Source: CAYPIE01 sp964410665 (GTDB lineage Bacteria; Planctomycetota; Planctomycetia; Gemmatales; Gemmataceae). Taken from it: a DNA stretch of 38,600 nt. Positions 1 to 7,488 of the stretch are shown here, one piece after another. The position numbers were made by a program, and so were the translations under genes. The stretch is taken from the NCBI GenBank assembly GCA_964410665.1, contig CAYPIE010000058.1, positions 1 to 38,600 on the forward strand. Direction: 5' to 3'. Each line of letters begins with the position of its first letter. Within the stretch, counting starts at the first letter, position 1. Below the pieces are notes generated by a model. The model ran no database searches, was not told the origin of the DNA, and was given only the letters and a program-made list of their open reading frames with translations.

Positions 1-377
1 GGGGGAACGTCCCGGCATTCGCCACCCGCGGATGTTTCCCTGCACCGGCGCAGGCGGTCCCGCCCCCACCCGGACTCTCCGCGTGGGCGATGCGAGGCAT
101 GCTCCGCAAACCGGGCATTGGCATGCCCCCCACACACCGGGCGTTTCCCACGCCCGTCGCGGACTCCGAGCGGGCCACCCAGCTTGGAGCAACCCTGCGA
201 GGCCGCTTAGGTGAGGGAAGCAGCCCCACTAACAATCATCGTGCCGAACGCCACTGGGATCACACCCGCCGCTCGGGAACACAGACGTCTGCTCTGGGTT
301 GACTGGACCGCGTAGGTGGCGACGAGGTCTGGCAGTTCGTCTCGCCCTTCACCGACGTTAGGACCTGAATACATTGC
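1..377. other. Non-coding GC-rich region at the window edge
   Basis: I see no convincing gene here. The short open frames have unnatural composition and no ribosome-binding site. The stretch contains GC-rich dyads, the clearest being a 7-bp perfect inverted repeat with a 5-nt loop at 138-156, and a GGCATGCC palindrome just upstream. It lies downstream of the minus-strand membrane-protein gene ending at 378, so it may include that gene's 3' end and the flank of a gene outside the window. Confidence 0.5.
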
Positions 378-1241
378 TCAAACGACAGGTTTCTCACGCA
401 GCATTTCCTGGATGCGTGGCAGTCGCCAGCCGATCATAAGGACGTTCGGGATGCGGATTTCGCGATTGGTGCCTCCTTCGCGGACGTGCACCGTCAAATC
501 GCCGGAGAGTAGTCCCAGCACCCAGTGCCGGAACAGGTCGTCGCGATGTTTCTCGGCCGAGACGCCGACCGTGTCATACATCTTCTCGCCGCCGATGATC
601 TCTTCACGCACGCGGATTTGTCCAGGCCGAAAGGCAATGTAGGTACGCCGATCCAGAAAGAAGAAGGCGACTGCCCAAGCGACAAATAGAACTGAGCTAA
701 TAAATAGATAACCAGACATATTGATGTAAACATGCAGGTTGCCGACGGTCCGAAAGATATCGTCCCACCAACCGAGCAGGGCGAAAATTAAGGCAAGCAT
801 GGCGATGGTGATGATGACAATGACCGACCACAGCCCGCGCAAGGGCACGTTGGTGATCAGAATGACCAGGAGCATCAACAGAAAGTACGACGGCGCAAGC
901 CAGGGCTTGATCGACGCCCGGGGGTTCAGCTTGGCCTCGGCACCGCCATCTTCTTCGGTGACATCGCGGAAGTAGTTCTTGGAGCGTTCTTGTTTCGCTT
1001 CGAGGGTATCGACACCATAGTTGATGTCAATGCGATCCAAGATCCCGTCGGCGCCGCGGATGGCGCGAGATTCCGGCGGAACGATCACCATCCGATTATC
1101 CTCGAAGTAGGTGATCGCAAAGCAAACAAACCCGGCAAACCATAATGGCCACCAGTAGAACAGATTACTGTGGCTGTAGATGCGAATTTCGCGTTTATCA
1201 TCGTTTTCTTTTGCCTGAGTGATGACATCGTTGCTGGCCAT
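378..1241 (-). CDS. Four-helix membrane protein with a PH-like C-terminal part
   Basis: This is a 287-residue integral membrane protein of unknown function. Hydrophobic segments lie at about residues 27-45, 115-133, 138-157 and 175-196, with a polar loop at 50-110. The last ~90 residues (from about RTYIAFRPGQIRV) alternate hydrophobic and charged residues and include LGLLSGDLTV, reminiscent of bacterial PH-like (bPH) domains; that resemblance is an inference. The ATG at 1241 was chosen over an upstream in-frame ATG at 1394 because AGGCAAGG precedes it and the intervening residues look non-native. It follows the cytochrome and Rieske genes on the same strand, 189 nt downstream, so it may be cotranscribed with them. 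Membership of a family is unresolved. Confidence 0.75.
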   Translation of the reverse strand: MASNDVITQAKENDDKREIRIYSHSNLFYWWPLWFAGFVCFAITYFEDNRMVIVPPESRAIRGADGILDRIDINYGVDTLEAKQERSKNYFRDVTEEDGGAEAKLNPRASIKPWLAPSYFLLMLLVILITNVPLRGLWSVIVIITIAMLALIFALLGWWDDIFRTVGNLHVYINMSGYLFISSVLFVAWAVAFFFLDRRTYIAFRPGQIRVREEIIGGEKMYDTVGVSAEKHRDDLFRHWVLGLLSGDLTVHVREGGTNREIRIPNVLMIGWRLPRIQEMLREKPVV

Positions 1242-1430
1242 GACACCTTGCCTCGTTTGTGTGGGGTAGGATGGGTAGCAAATCGCCTTCGCCGGGCAGA
1301 ACGTCCCTTGAACGTAGATTCGTGACCGGCAACGATTTCTTGTGGGAAACGCAGAAAAGCTATCCGCCCCAAGAGGAATCGTCAAGCAATTCACCTCGGT
1401 CGGTTTGTGGAATTGTGGCTGCCAAGCTGT

Positions 1431-1898
1431 TTAGGGAGTGAATGGGGTCACTTGAACGGCAATGCGGAAGGTGCGATGACAACGATTACAGCTATTGGCC
1501 ACTTGTGCCAGTGCAGCACGACTCTGCACATAGTCCTGAGCGGCCAAGCGACGAGCCAGTTCGGTGGCACATTCACGCAAGTCAACCGCCTGTTTAAGCC
1601 AGTCCGCTTCCCCCTGGTTCCGCGGCGGCCGGAGCAAGAGTAGATTCCCCAGTTCCGCCAGCAGTAATGCCTGTCCTCGTGCAAACTTCCACGCCTCAAG
1701 CTCGGTCGGGGATTGCCCCAATTGCTCGCCCAGGGCACGAAAGTTGGGCTGAGCCAGGGCCTCCATCAGGAGTTTGGTCTCGGCCTTGGCCTGGAGTTGC
1801 GGTCGTGCCACTGGAGCGGTCGCTTGCGACCCAAGTAGACGCGGCAACAGCAGCCCAATACTCAGAAGGAACCCCAGAAACACCAGCGGGGTACGCAT
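1431..1898 (-). CDS. Cytochrome c'-like (class II) haem protein
   Basis: The product has 155 residues, with an N-terminal hydrophobic signal or anchor (about residues 4-22) and a mostly helical body. A single c-type haem-binding motif, CNRCH, sits near the C-terminus at about 137-141. A C-terminal CxxCH on a helical bundle is the arrangement of class II cytochromes (cytochrome c' and relatives). The protein is probably exported and involved in electron transfer or gas-ligand binding. AGGAGAGG lies just upstream of the ATG, a strong ribosome-binding site. The gene starts 20 nt after the end of the Rieske gene, indicating one transcription unit. The exact redox partner cannot be read from the sequence. 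Confidence 0.8.
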   Translation of the reverse strand: MRTPLVFLGFLLSIGLLLPRLLGSQATAPVARPQLQAKAETKLLMEALAQPNFRALGEQLGQSPTELEAWKFARGQALLLAELGNLLLLRPPRNQGEADWLKQAVDLRECATELARRLAAQDYVQSRAALAQVANSCNRCHRTFRIAVQVTPFTP

Positions 1899-1918
1899 GT
1901 TGACCTCTCCTGAGATGC

Positions 1919-2248
1919 TTACGCGGGGTGGGCCGGTGGGTCGGGCAACTCCACCTGGATGGTATCGCCGTCCACATGGACTGGATAGGCGCCGGTTTTG
2001 ATGCGCGGATTATCCGCCCAGGTCCCATCACTCAGGCGAAAGCGCCAAGCATGCAATGGGCAGGTGACGATCCCTTCCTCGACAACACCACCGCTCAACG
2101 AAGCGCCCATATGCGGGCACAGGTCATCGATGGCGTAATACTGCCCTTCGATATGAAACAAGGCAATGGTGCGATGACCCACCTGGACGCAGCGGCTCGC
2201 TCCCTCAGCAAGCTCGCCGACCTGTGCAACCGCGTGCCGTGTCGGCAT
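1919..2248 (-). CDS. Rieske [2Fe-2S] ferredoxin-like protein
   Basis: This 109-residue protein carries both halves of a Rieske cluster-binding site: C44-P-H46 and C63-P-L-H66, 16 residues apart. The length and lack of a signal peptide fit the small soluble Rieske ferredoxins and NirD-like proteins, rather than the membrane-anchored subunit of the bc1 complex. It would carry one electron on a [2Fe-2S] cluster in the cytoplasm. AAAAGGAAG precedes the ATG by about 8 nt. The downstream cytochrome-like gene begins 20 nt later, so the two are probably cotranscribed, although a cytoplasmic Rieske protein and an exported cytochrome would act on different sides of the membrane. No oxygenase or nitrite reductase catalytic subunit is adjacent. 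Confidence 0.88.
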   Translation of the reverse strand: MPTRHAVAQVGELAEGASRCVQVGHRTIALFHIEGQYYAIDDLCPHMGASLSGGVVEEGIVTCPLHAWRFRLSDGTWADNPRIKTGAYPVHVDGDTIQVELPDPPAHPA

Positions 2249-2618
2249 GCTGTGGCTTCCTTTTCATAGCAACAACGTTCCCAGGCCTGGCCAAACGGAC
2301 TGCAAGACCTGCCATCAATGGTAACAAGAAATCGTCATCAGGGGCAGCCAGGGGAACTCTTTGTGGGTGCCTGAGGCTTGCACCGTTTCACGAATCGGCT
2401 TCGGTGCGCTTGTGGACACATCGCGGGCGGTTCGCAGGCCCTATGGCTTCGAAGGGCGAGCGGAGCAAGTGGGTGGCAGGCCCAATGGCTTCAAAGGGCG
2501 TGGTTGACACCTAGGCGGACCGAGTTACTGGTAGAGTATGCCGATGAAGCAGGACGTGCGCGCTCATCGCAGACTCCGGGACGTGCGACTCGGTCGACAC
2601 TTGGATCGAGGGGCTCGA
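2249..2618. other. Intergenic region between the kinase and Rieske genes
   Basis: No gene is supported here. It holds the upstream region of the Rieske gene and the end of the kinase transcription unit. Two near-identical 25-nt direct repeats lie at 2434-2458 and 2476-2500. A small perfect dyad (TCGAG-GGG-CTCGA, 2606-2618) lies directly after the kinase stop codon and could be a weak terminator. Plus-strand open frames across it have no ribosome-binding site. Confidence 0.5.
2434..2500. repeat. Pair of 25-nt direct repeats, period 42 nt
   Basis: The units 2434-2458 and 2476-2500 begin GCAGGCCC and end AAGGGCG. They differ at only two positions (T/A and G/A) and are separated by 17 nt of unrelated sequence. 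They may be remnants of a longer repeat array or a protein-binding pair. Confidence 0.7.
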
Positions 2619-5600
2619 CTAGGGGAGTGGGACAGCCATGTAGTCGGGGTAACGTTTGCGTAAGTACTGCCAGGTCGCATACCACTCGGCACTGCTCAGT
2701 GGAACGGGTTCGAGTGGGCGGTGGAGTCGTTGGCCAGCAATCATCTCGCCCAGTGCCGGTAGGTCCTCGGTCGCGATCGGTTGATCATCCTGCGAAGCGG
2801 GCCCGCTTCGCAGTAAAGCGAGGTCTGATGCTGCATCGCTGAGTAAAAGGCGTTGCGGGTTACCGGTGGGAGAGAGGCGGCCTCCGGTCTTCGCGATTGG
2901 GAACGGGGGGCTCAGCGGCAGCCCCGTTTCGGTCTCCCATAGCTGCGCTTGCCCTTGACGGTCGAGAGTCAGAATGGTTTCGCCTGCATGCAGCCAGTAG
3001 GCATCGCTCATCCCGGCCGGGCCGCGGATGCAGGTCCGAATTTGTTGCGACTCCCGCCAGGTCCAGATCCGCACGGTGTCATCCTTGCAGACGGTCAACA
3101 GCGCATCCGTGTCGGGACTGAAATGCAACGCTGTGATCGGCGCGGGATGGGGGAGTTGGCCGACAATCGCTCCACTGGAACGGTCGTACAGAGTGATTCG
3201 TTTCTCGACCTCGACCACGGCCACCGTGGTATCGTCGGGGCTGAGCTGGCTGCACACGGCAGACACTGCGGCGAGAGGGGAAGGGCGGACCGGCTCAAGG
3301 GCGAGTCCCTGGTACGCGGCGATCGTCTGGTTAGCATAATGGACCAACAGGGTTTTCCCGTCGGCGCTCCAGCAGGTGTTGGCTGGCGAAACCATCGCTT
3401 GGGTGTGTGGGGGTTGTCGGACCAGGACCGTCCCCGTCAGGGGATCCAGCCCCCAGACGGCCCCGTTGGCGAAGGCTAGGGTGAGCTGTTTGCCGCTGGG
3501 GTGGTAGGCTAACCGTGCTGTGGCGTTGGGTAGTTTACGGGCGACCACCCGTTCAACGCCTGCTTGCCAGTCCCAGATGCGTAGGCGTCCGGAGGCCTGA
3601 GAGAAGGACGGCTTGCCTTCTGCCAAGACTTCTAGCGTGGCCAGAGACTGTCCGTCTGGGGAGAAAGCAGCCGAGCATAACCAACCCTGCAAAGGTAACA
3701 CGGGGCCGACCGGCTGGCCATCGGCGATGGCAAACACCTGGGTCTGCCGTAGGTGGCTGGGTTGCTGCGACTGACCGGCAAACGCGAGCCGCTGTCCGTC
3801 GGGACTCAACACCACCGCGGACCGAGCGCCCTTGGGGAGAGGTAGTGGGATGGTCGGGCGAATGCCAGCGACGGTTTCGCGGATCGGCTTTGGCAACCAG
3901 CAGCGGATGAGCCCGTTGTCCCAGCCCACGGCGAACATCTTCCCCGAGGCATCGGCGACGACTCGAACCGCGGAGCCAACATGCCCCAACCCCTGCCATA
4001 CCTGGCGGCCTTCGGGTAGCTTCCAGACACACGGCTGGTGGCTGCCTCCAACTGTCAACAGGTGATTATCCCGACCAAAGGCAAGATCGTGGACGGGCTG
4101 ATCTGGTTGCAGACGAGGTCCCAGGGGTTGCCCGGTCTGCGTGTGCACAACTTGCACTCCATGCTGGGTCGCCAGCCCCAGCCAAGGCTGGGAGGGATGC
4201 TTGCGGATCGCCTGGATGGGTTGTGGCTGTCCCGCGTGGCGGAGTTGCGTGGTCCGCGATTTTTTGCCTGTGGCCAACTCCCACCAGGCCAGCTGATCGC
4301 GCGTTTCCAGAGCAACCAGGGTTTGCTCGTCAAGGAATTGGGGGAGGCAACGTCGATCGTAGGGCAACCGACAGGGGAACTCATGGATGGTTTGCAACTC
4401 GGGGAACGAAAGCACAAGGATATCACCAGACCGAGCCCAGACCAGCACAAACTGTCCACCGGGGGAAAACGCCGCGTACTGGACCGAGCGATCGTTCAAT
4501 CGGAGCCTTGGAGCGCGGTCGGAGTCGCGTAGGTCCCAAACGGAAATGCCATGGGACCCGGTGAGTAAATCGTTGCCGTTGGGGTGGAAGGCAAGGATCC
4601 GTGGTCCACATGGGATCTGGCGGTGGAGCAGCCGACGGCCGCTGGCAAAGTCCAGGACCACGAACTCGCCCTGGCGGGGACCGCCTTCCCTCCCCTGAGC
4701 CAACCAGCGGCCGTCGGGGCTAAATGCCTGATAAGGAGCTTGGTCAAGGCCCTCGGGCCAGGGCACCGCTTTTTGGCTGGACAGATCCCAGATCGTGCTC
4801 TGTTGCTGCCCGGGAAGGCTACTCGAGGTCGTGCTGAGCAGGTGTCGGCTGTCTGGATGGAAGGCGAGCTCGATGATGGGCTGGTCCTGGCCCAGAAAGG
4901 CGGCAACCGGCTGGCTCAAGCGCTTGAGCCAGTTTTGCAGGCGTAAACGTTGATAGCATTCGCGGCGTGGATCACAGCGTGCCCTGGCAGCGGCATGGCT
5001 AAACCAGAGCACCGCCTCGGCGGGATCCCCCCGTGCGTCGCTGGCGAGTCCGGCGATGGTTTGAGAATCGATCACTGCGAGCTCGGCGGCGTGACGTGCC
5101 GCCTCGGTCGCCGCTTGGGCGCTTTCCAGTTTGGCTCGTGCCTGCCGGATCACATGATGTTCCTGTTCGGCAATCTGTTGATGGGTCTGGGCACGCGTGT
5201 ATTCCCGTTGCAGGTCCAGGTTGGACTGGACCATCACTCCCAGCAAAAGTCCGAGCATGCCTGTGGCCAAGCCGACCATTCCGCTCAGAGCAGGATGGCG
5301 TCGAATGCTGCGGCCAAGGCGCTGCAGCGTCGTCGGAGGACGGGCTTCGATCGGGGCACCGCTCAGATAACGCCTTAGATCATCGCGTAAGGCGGCCGCT
5401 GTGGGGTAGCGTTTGTGCGAATCCTTCGCCAGGCAAGTCAAGCAGATCGTCTCCAGGTCGCGGGAGATGTCCGGGTGCAGGCGACGTGGTGGGACCGGTT
5501 CCATGCCCAAGACTTGATGCAAGATCGCCAGTTGGTTGCCGGCGTTGAAGGGAGGACCTCCGGTCAGAAGCTCATAGAGGATCACGCCCAAGCTGTACAC

Positions 5601-6260
5601 ATCGCTGGCCGGGGTGAGATGACCCCGGTGGGGGTCGGCTTGTTCGGGTGCCATATACTGCGCAGTGCCGACCAACAGGCCAGTTTCGGTGAGATCCGTC
5701 TGGGCTTGTAAAAATTTGGCGATACCAAAGTCGCTAATCCGTGGCTGGCCGCGTTCATCAAATAACACATTCCCGGGTTTGAGGTCGCGATGAATGATAC
5801 CGCGCTGGTGAACGACATCGATGGCATCGGCGAGCTGAGCGACCAGCATGGCCGCGGCGGTTGCCGGCCAGGGCGTGCCATCGAGCCGGGCAGCGAGGCT
5901 ACCTCCAGGACAAAACTCCATGGCAAAGAATGGCAAGCCTTGATGGGTGCCGAAGTCATAAATCTGAATCAAGCCGGGATGGGTCACGGCGGCCAGAGCG
6001 CGGGCCTCGCTCAGGAAGCGGTGGATATCCTCGACGGAGGTGTGATTGCCGGCGACCACCATCTTCAGAGCGACCAGGCGATCCAAGGCCAGTTGTCGGG
6101 CTTTGTAGATCATGCCCATGCCACCCCGAGCCAGCACATCTTCGATGCGGTAGCCGGGGATGCGGGGCGGTTCGGGCCCCTGGATGGGCAGGTCCAGGAG
6201 AATTTCTTCGTGAGGGGTAAGCCGCGTGGAGTGAAGCAAACGCGCTGGGGGTGACTGCAT
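2619..6260 (-). CDS. Ser/Thr protein kinase with C-terminal WD40-like region
   Basis: This 1213-residue PknB-type (Hanks) kinase is fused to a long WD40-like region. The kinase domain spans about residues 37-300 and retains all key residues: glycine loop RGGMG near 45-49, K66 in VALKM, E85, HRDLKPGN with D159, DFG 177-179 and APE 204-206, so it should be active. A transmembrane helix at about 324-345 is followed by a helical, probably coiled-coil stretch (350-400). WD40-like blades with FSPDG or FHPDS motifs fill about 450-1190. The likely topology is cytoplasmic kinase and extracytoplasmic or periplasmic sensor propeller. The gene begins 99 nt after the small membrane protein closing the MoxR operon, so it may be cotranscribed. 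Signal and targets are unknown. Confidence 0.93.
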   Translation of the reverse strand: MQSPPARLLHSTRLTPHEEILLDLPIQGPEPPRIPGYRIEDVLARGGMGMIYKARQLALDRLVALKMVVAGNHTSVEDIHRFLSEARALAAVTHPGLIQIYDFGTHQGLPFFAMEFCPGGSLAARLDGTPWPATAAAMLVAQLADAIDVVHQRGIIHRDLKPGNVLFDERGQPRISDFGIAKFLQAQTDLTETGLLVGTAQYMAPEQADPHRGHLTPASDVYSLGVILYELLTGGPPFNAGNQLAILHQVLGMEPVPPRRLHPDISRDLETICLTCLAKDSHKRYPTAAALRDDLRRYLSGAPIEARPPTTLQRLGRSIRRHPALSGMVGLATGMLGLLLGVMVQSNLDLQREYTRAQTHQQIAEQEHHVIRQARAKLESAQAATEAARHAAELAVIDSQTIAGLASDARGDPAEAVLWFSHAAARARCDPRRECYQRLRLQNWLKRLSQPVAAFLGQDQPIIELAFHPDSRHLLSTTSSSLPGQQQSTIWDLSSQKAVPWPEGLDQAPYQAFSPDGRWLAQGREGGPRQGEFVVLDFASGRRLLHRQIPCGPRILAFHPNGNDLLTGSHGISVWDLRDSDRAPRLRLNDRSVQYAAFSPGGQFVLVWARSGDILVLSFPELQTIHEFPCRLPYDRRCLPQFLDEQTLVALETRDQLAWWELATGKKSRTTQLRHAGQPQPIQAIRKHPSQPWLGLATQHGVQVVHTQTGQPLGPRLQPDQPVHDLAFGRDNHLLTVGGSHQPCVWKLPEGRQVWQGLGHVGSAVRVVADASGKMFAVGWDNGLIRCWLPKPIRETVAGIRPTIPLPLPKGARSAVVLSPDGQRLAFAGQSQQPSHLRQTQVFAIADGQPVGPVLPLQGWLCSAAFSPDGQSLATLEVLAEGKPSFSQASGRLRIWDWQAGVERVVARKLPNATARLAYHPSGKQLTLAFANGAVWGLDPLTGTVLVRQPPHTQAMVSPANTCWSADGKTLLVHYANQTIAAYQGLALEPVRPSPLAAVSAVCSQLSPDDTTVAVVEVEKRITLYDRSSGAIVGQLPHPAPITALHFSPDTDALLTVCKDDTVRIWTWRESQQIRTCIRGPAGMSDAYWLHAGETILTLDRQGQAQLWETETGLPLSPPFPIAKTGGRLSPTGNPQRLLLSDAASDLALLRSGPASQDDQPIATEDLPALGEMIAGQRLHRPLEPVPLSSAEWYATWQYLRKRYPDYMAVPLP

Positions 6261-6359
6261 GGGCCATCAATTCCTGCCGAACCCCCGCAAGACTCAACTT
6301 GTCGGGGTGAGGTTTGGAGCGGTGCCATCGGCAGATGTGCCGGTCTCTTGGCCAAGCGG

Positions 6360-6638
6360 TTATCGATTCGGTACGCGGCGAGGCCGACCCGGGCCATTCC
6401 TGCTAGCAAAATGCGGCAGACTGGGTTGGGCCTCGGGCTGGACCACCTGCTGACAAATCCGTGCAGCCACGGCGACTTTGAGCAGATGTAGCCCGCCACG
6501 GAACAGCAGAAAACCAATAAATACCGTGGGCCCTGCCTCGAAAATCCGCCCGGCTTGTAGGAAAGCATAGCACAAGCCGAACACCACCAGCCCCAGGGCC
6601 ATGAGTGCCCAACCAGCCAGTTCACGCGTCCAAAACAT
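6360..6638 (-). CDS. Small two-helix membrane protein
   Basis: This 92-residue protein has two hydrophobic segments, at about residues 8-25 (WALMALGLVVFGLCYAFL) and 31-48, then a polar, Arg/Pro-rich tail. The start at 6638 is preceded by AAGGAGAG and lies inside the last codons of the upstream membrane-protein gene (17-nt overlap), which suggests translational coupling. A longer in-frame opening to 6782 would run deep into that gene and is not supported. It is the last gene of the MoxR-DUF58 block. I do not recognise the family; a role as an accessory membrane subunit of that system is inference from position. Confidence 0.7.
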   Translation of the reverse strand: MFWTRELAGWALMALGLVVFGLCYAFLQAGRIFEAGPTVFIGFLLFRGGLHLLKVAVAARICQQVVQPEAQPSLPHFASRNGPGRPRRVPNR

Positions 6639-7488
6639 TGGAATCTCTCCTTGCATTCCGGGGACGAGGCTTCTGACGTTGGCGGAACCAGTTTCGCCAC
6701 AGGTGAATGCGCCGCTGCTCCCGCATCGTCTCTTCCCAGGCCACATCTTCCAGATAACGCTGGGCCTCGGCCGGGGAGGCACGACGCAGCCTCAGATAGG
6801 AAAAGATGCCTGTTGCCAATAATCCGCCCGTGACAAATAGCCATAAAAACAAGAACAGACGTTGCCATGAAGAGTCGAGTTTCACCGGCAATTCGACCTC
6901 GTTGAGCAACCACTGGAGGTTTTGCCCGAGGAAGACCACGCCCAGCAGGCTCAACACCAGGGTAGGGATCTCATTGGGGTTCACCGTCGTGGCCGGTCGA
7001 GCCTGTACCGCCTGTTGTTGCCGCGGAACAAACGCCAGCGTATCCGGCGGAAAGCAGTGCTTTAGCAATGCCAGTAAGCGATACTGAGCAGCCAGGCAGA
7101 CCAGTGCTCCCCATGCCAGAAGGAGATTGCCCAGCTGGAATGGAGCTGGGCTACCCCGAGGCAGGGGCGGCCCAAACGGTCCCAAGGGAGTGAAGCTGTG
7201 GAAACAGACCAGCAGGAAAAATACGACGGGGGAGATGGTCCAGAGTCCGAGCAGCCCCGGAATCGCCACAATGAGGGTCAACAAGCTGACGAGAGAGTTA
7301 TCGGCGGCCTGCATGGTGAGAAACACACTTAGCAAACCTGCCAGCCCCAGGAGCAAATACTCACGAATGCCCGGTTGGAGTCGTGCACGCCAAAATCGTC
7401 GGGCTGTTCCTTCGCTTACGGCGGTCTCCGCCGCGGCGGCTTGGAGGTCGGCCTCTGCCGTGCTGGGACCACGATTTCCAGGGTTCAT
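6622..7488 (-). CDS. Multi-pass membrane protein of the MoxR-DUF58 operon
   Basis: This 288-residue protein has an N-terminal polar stretch, then hydrophobic segments at roughly residues 44-62, 66-82, 84-97, 118-135, 176-190 and 212-233. A basic cytoplasmic-looking tail is rich in Arg and Gln. The ATG overlaps the stop of the DUF58 gene by 4 nt (ATGA), and its own 3' end overlaps the next gene, so all three are translationally coupled. No enzymatic motif is visible. Such operons usually carry membrane partners of the DUF58 protein, which is the likely role here. The family itself is unrecognised. Confidence 0.8.
   Translation of the reverse strand: MNPGNRGPSTAEADLQAAAAETAVSEGTARRFWRARLQPGIREYLLLGLAGLLSVFLTMQAADNSLVSLLTLIVAIPGLLGLWTISPVVFFLLVCFHSFTPLGPFGPPLPRGSPAPFQLGNLLLAWGALVCLAAQYRLLALLKHCFPPDTLAFVPRQQQAVQARPATTVNPNEIPTLVLSLLGVVFLGQNLQWLLNEVELPVKLDSSWQRLFLFLWLFVTGGLLATGIFSYLRLRRASPAEAQRYLEDVAWEETMREQRRIHLWRNWFRQRQKPRPRNARRDSNVLDA

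Noticed and set aside
205..235. GGGAAGCAGCC resembling the conserved AGCAG core of SRP RNA domain IV
   Set aside because: The GGAA tetraloop and the short closing stem are missing, and the flanking bases do not form the expected helix.
6110..6913. 267-residue frame overlapping the kinase start and the small membrane gene
   Set aside because: It conflicts with three better supported genes and has no coherent domain pattern.
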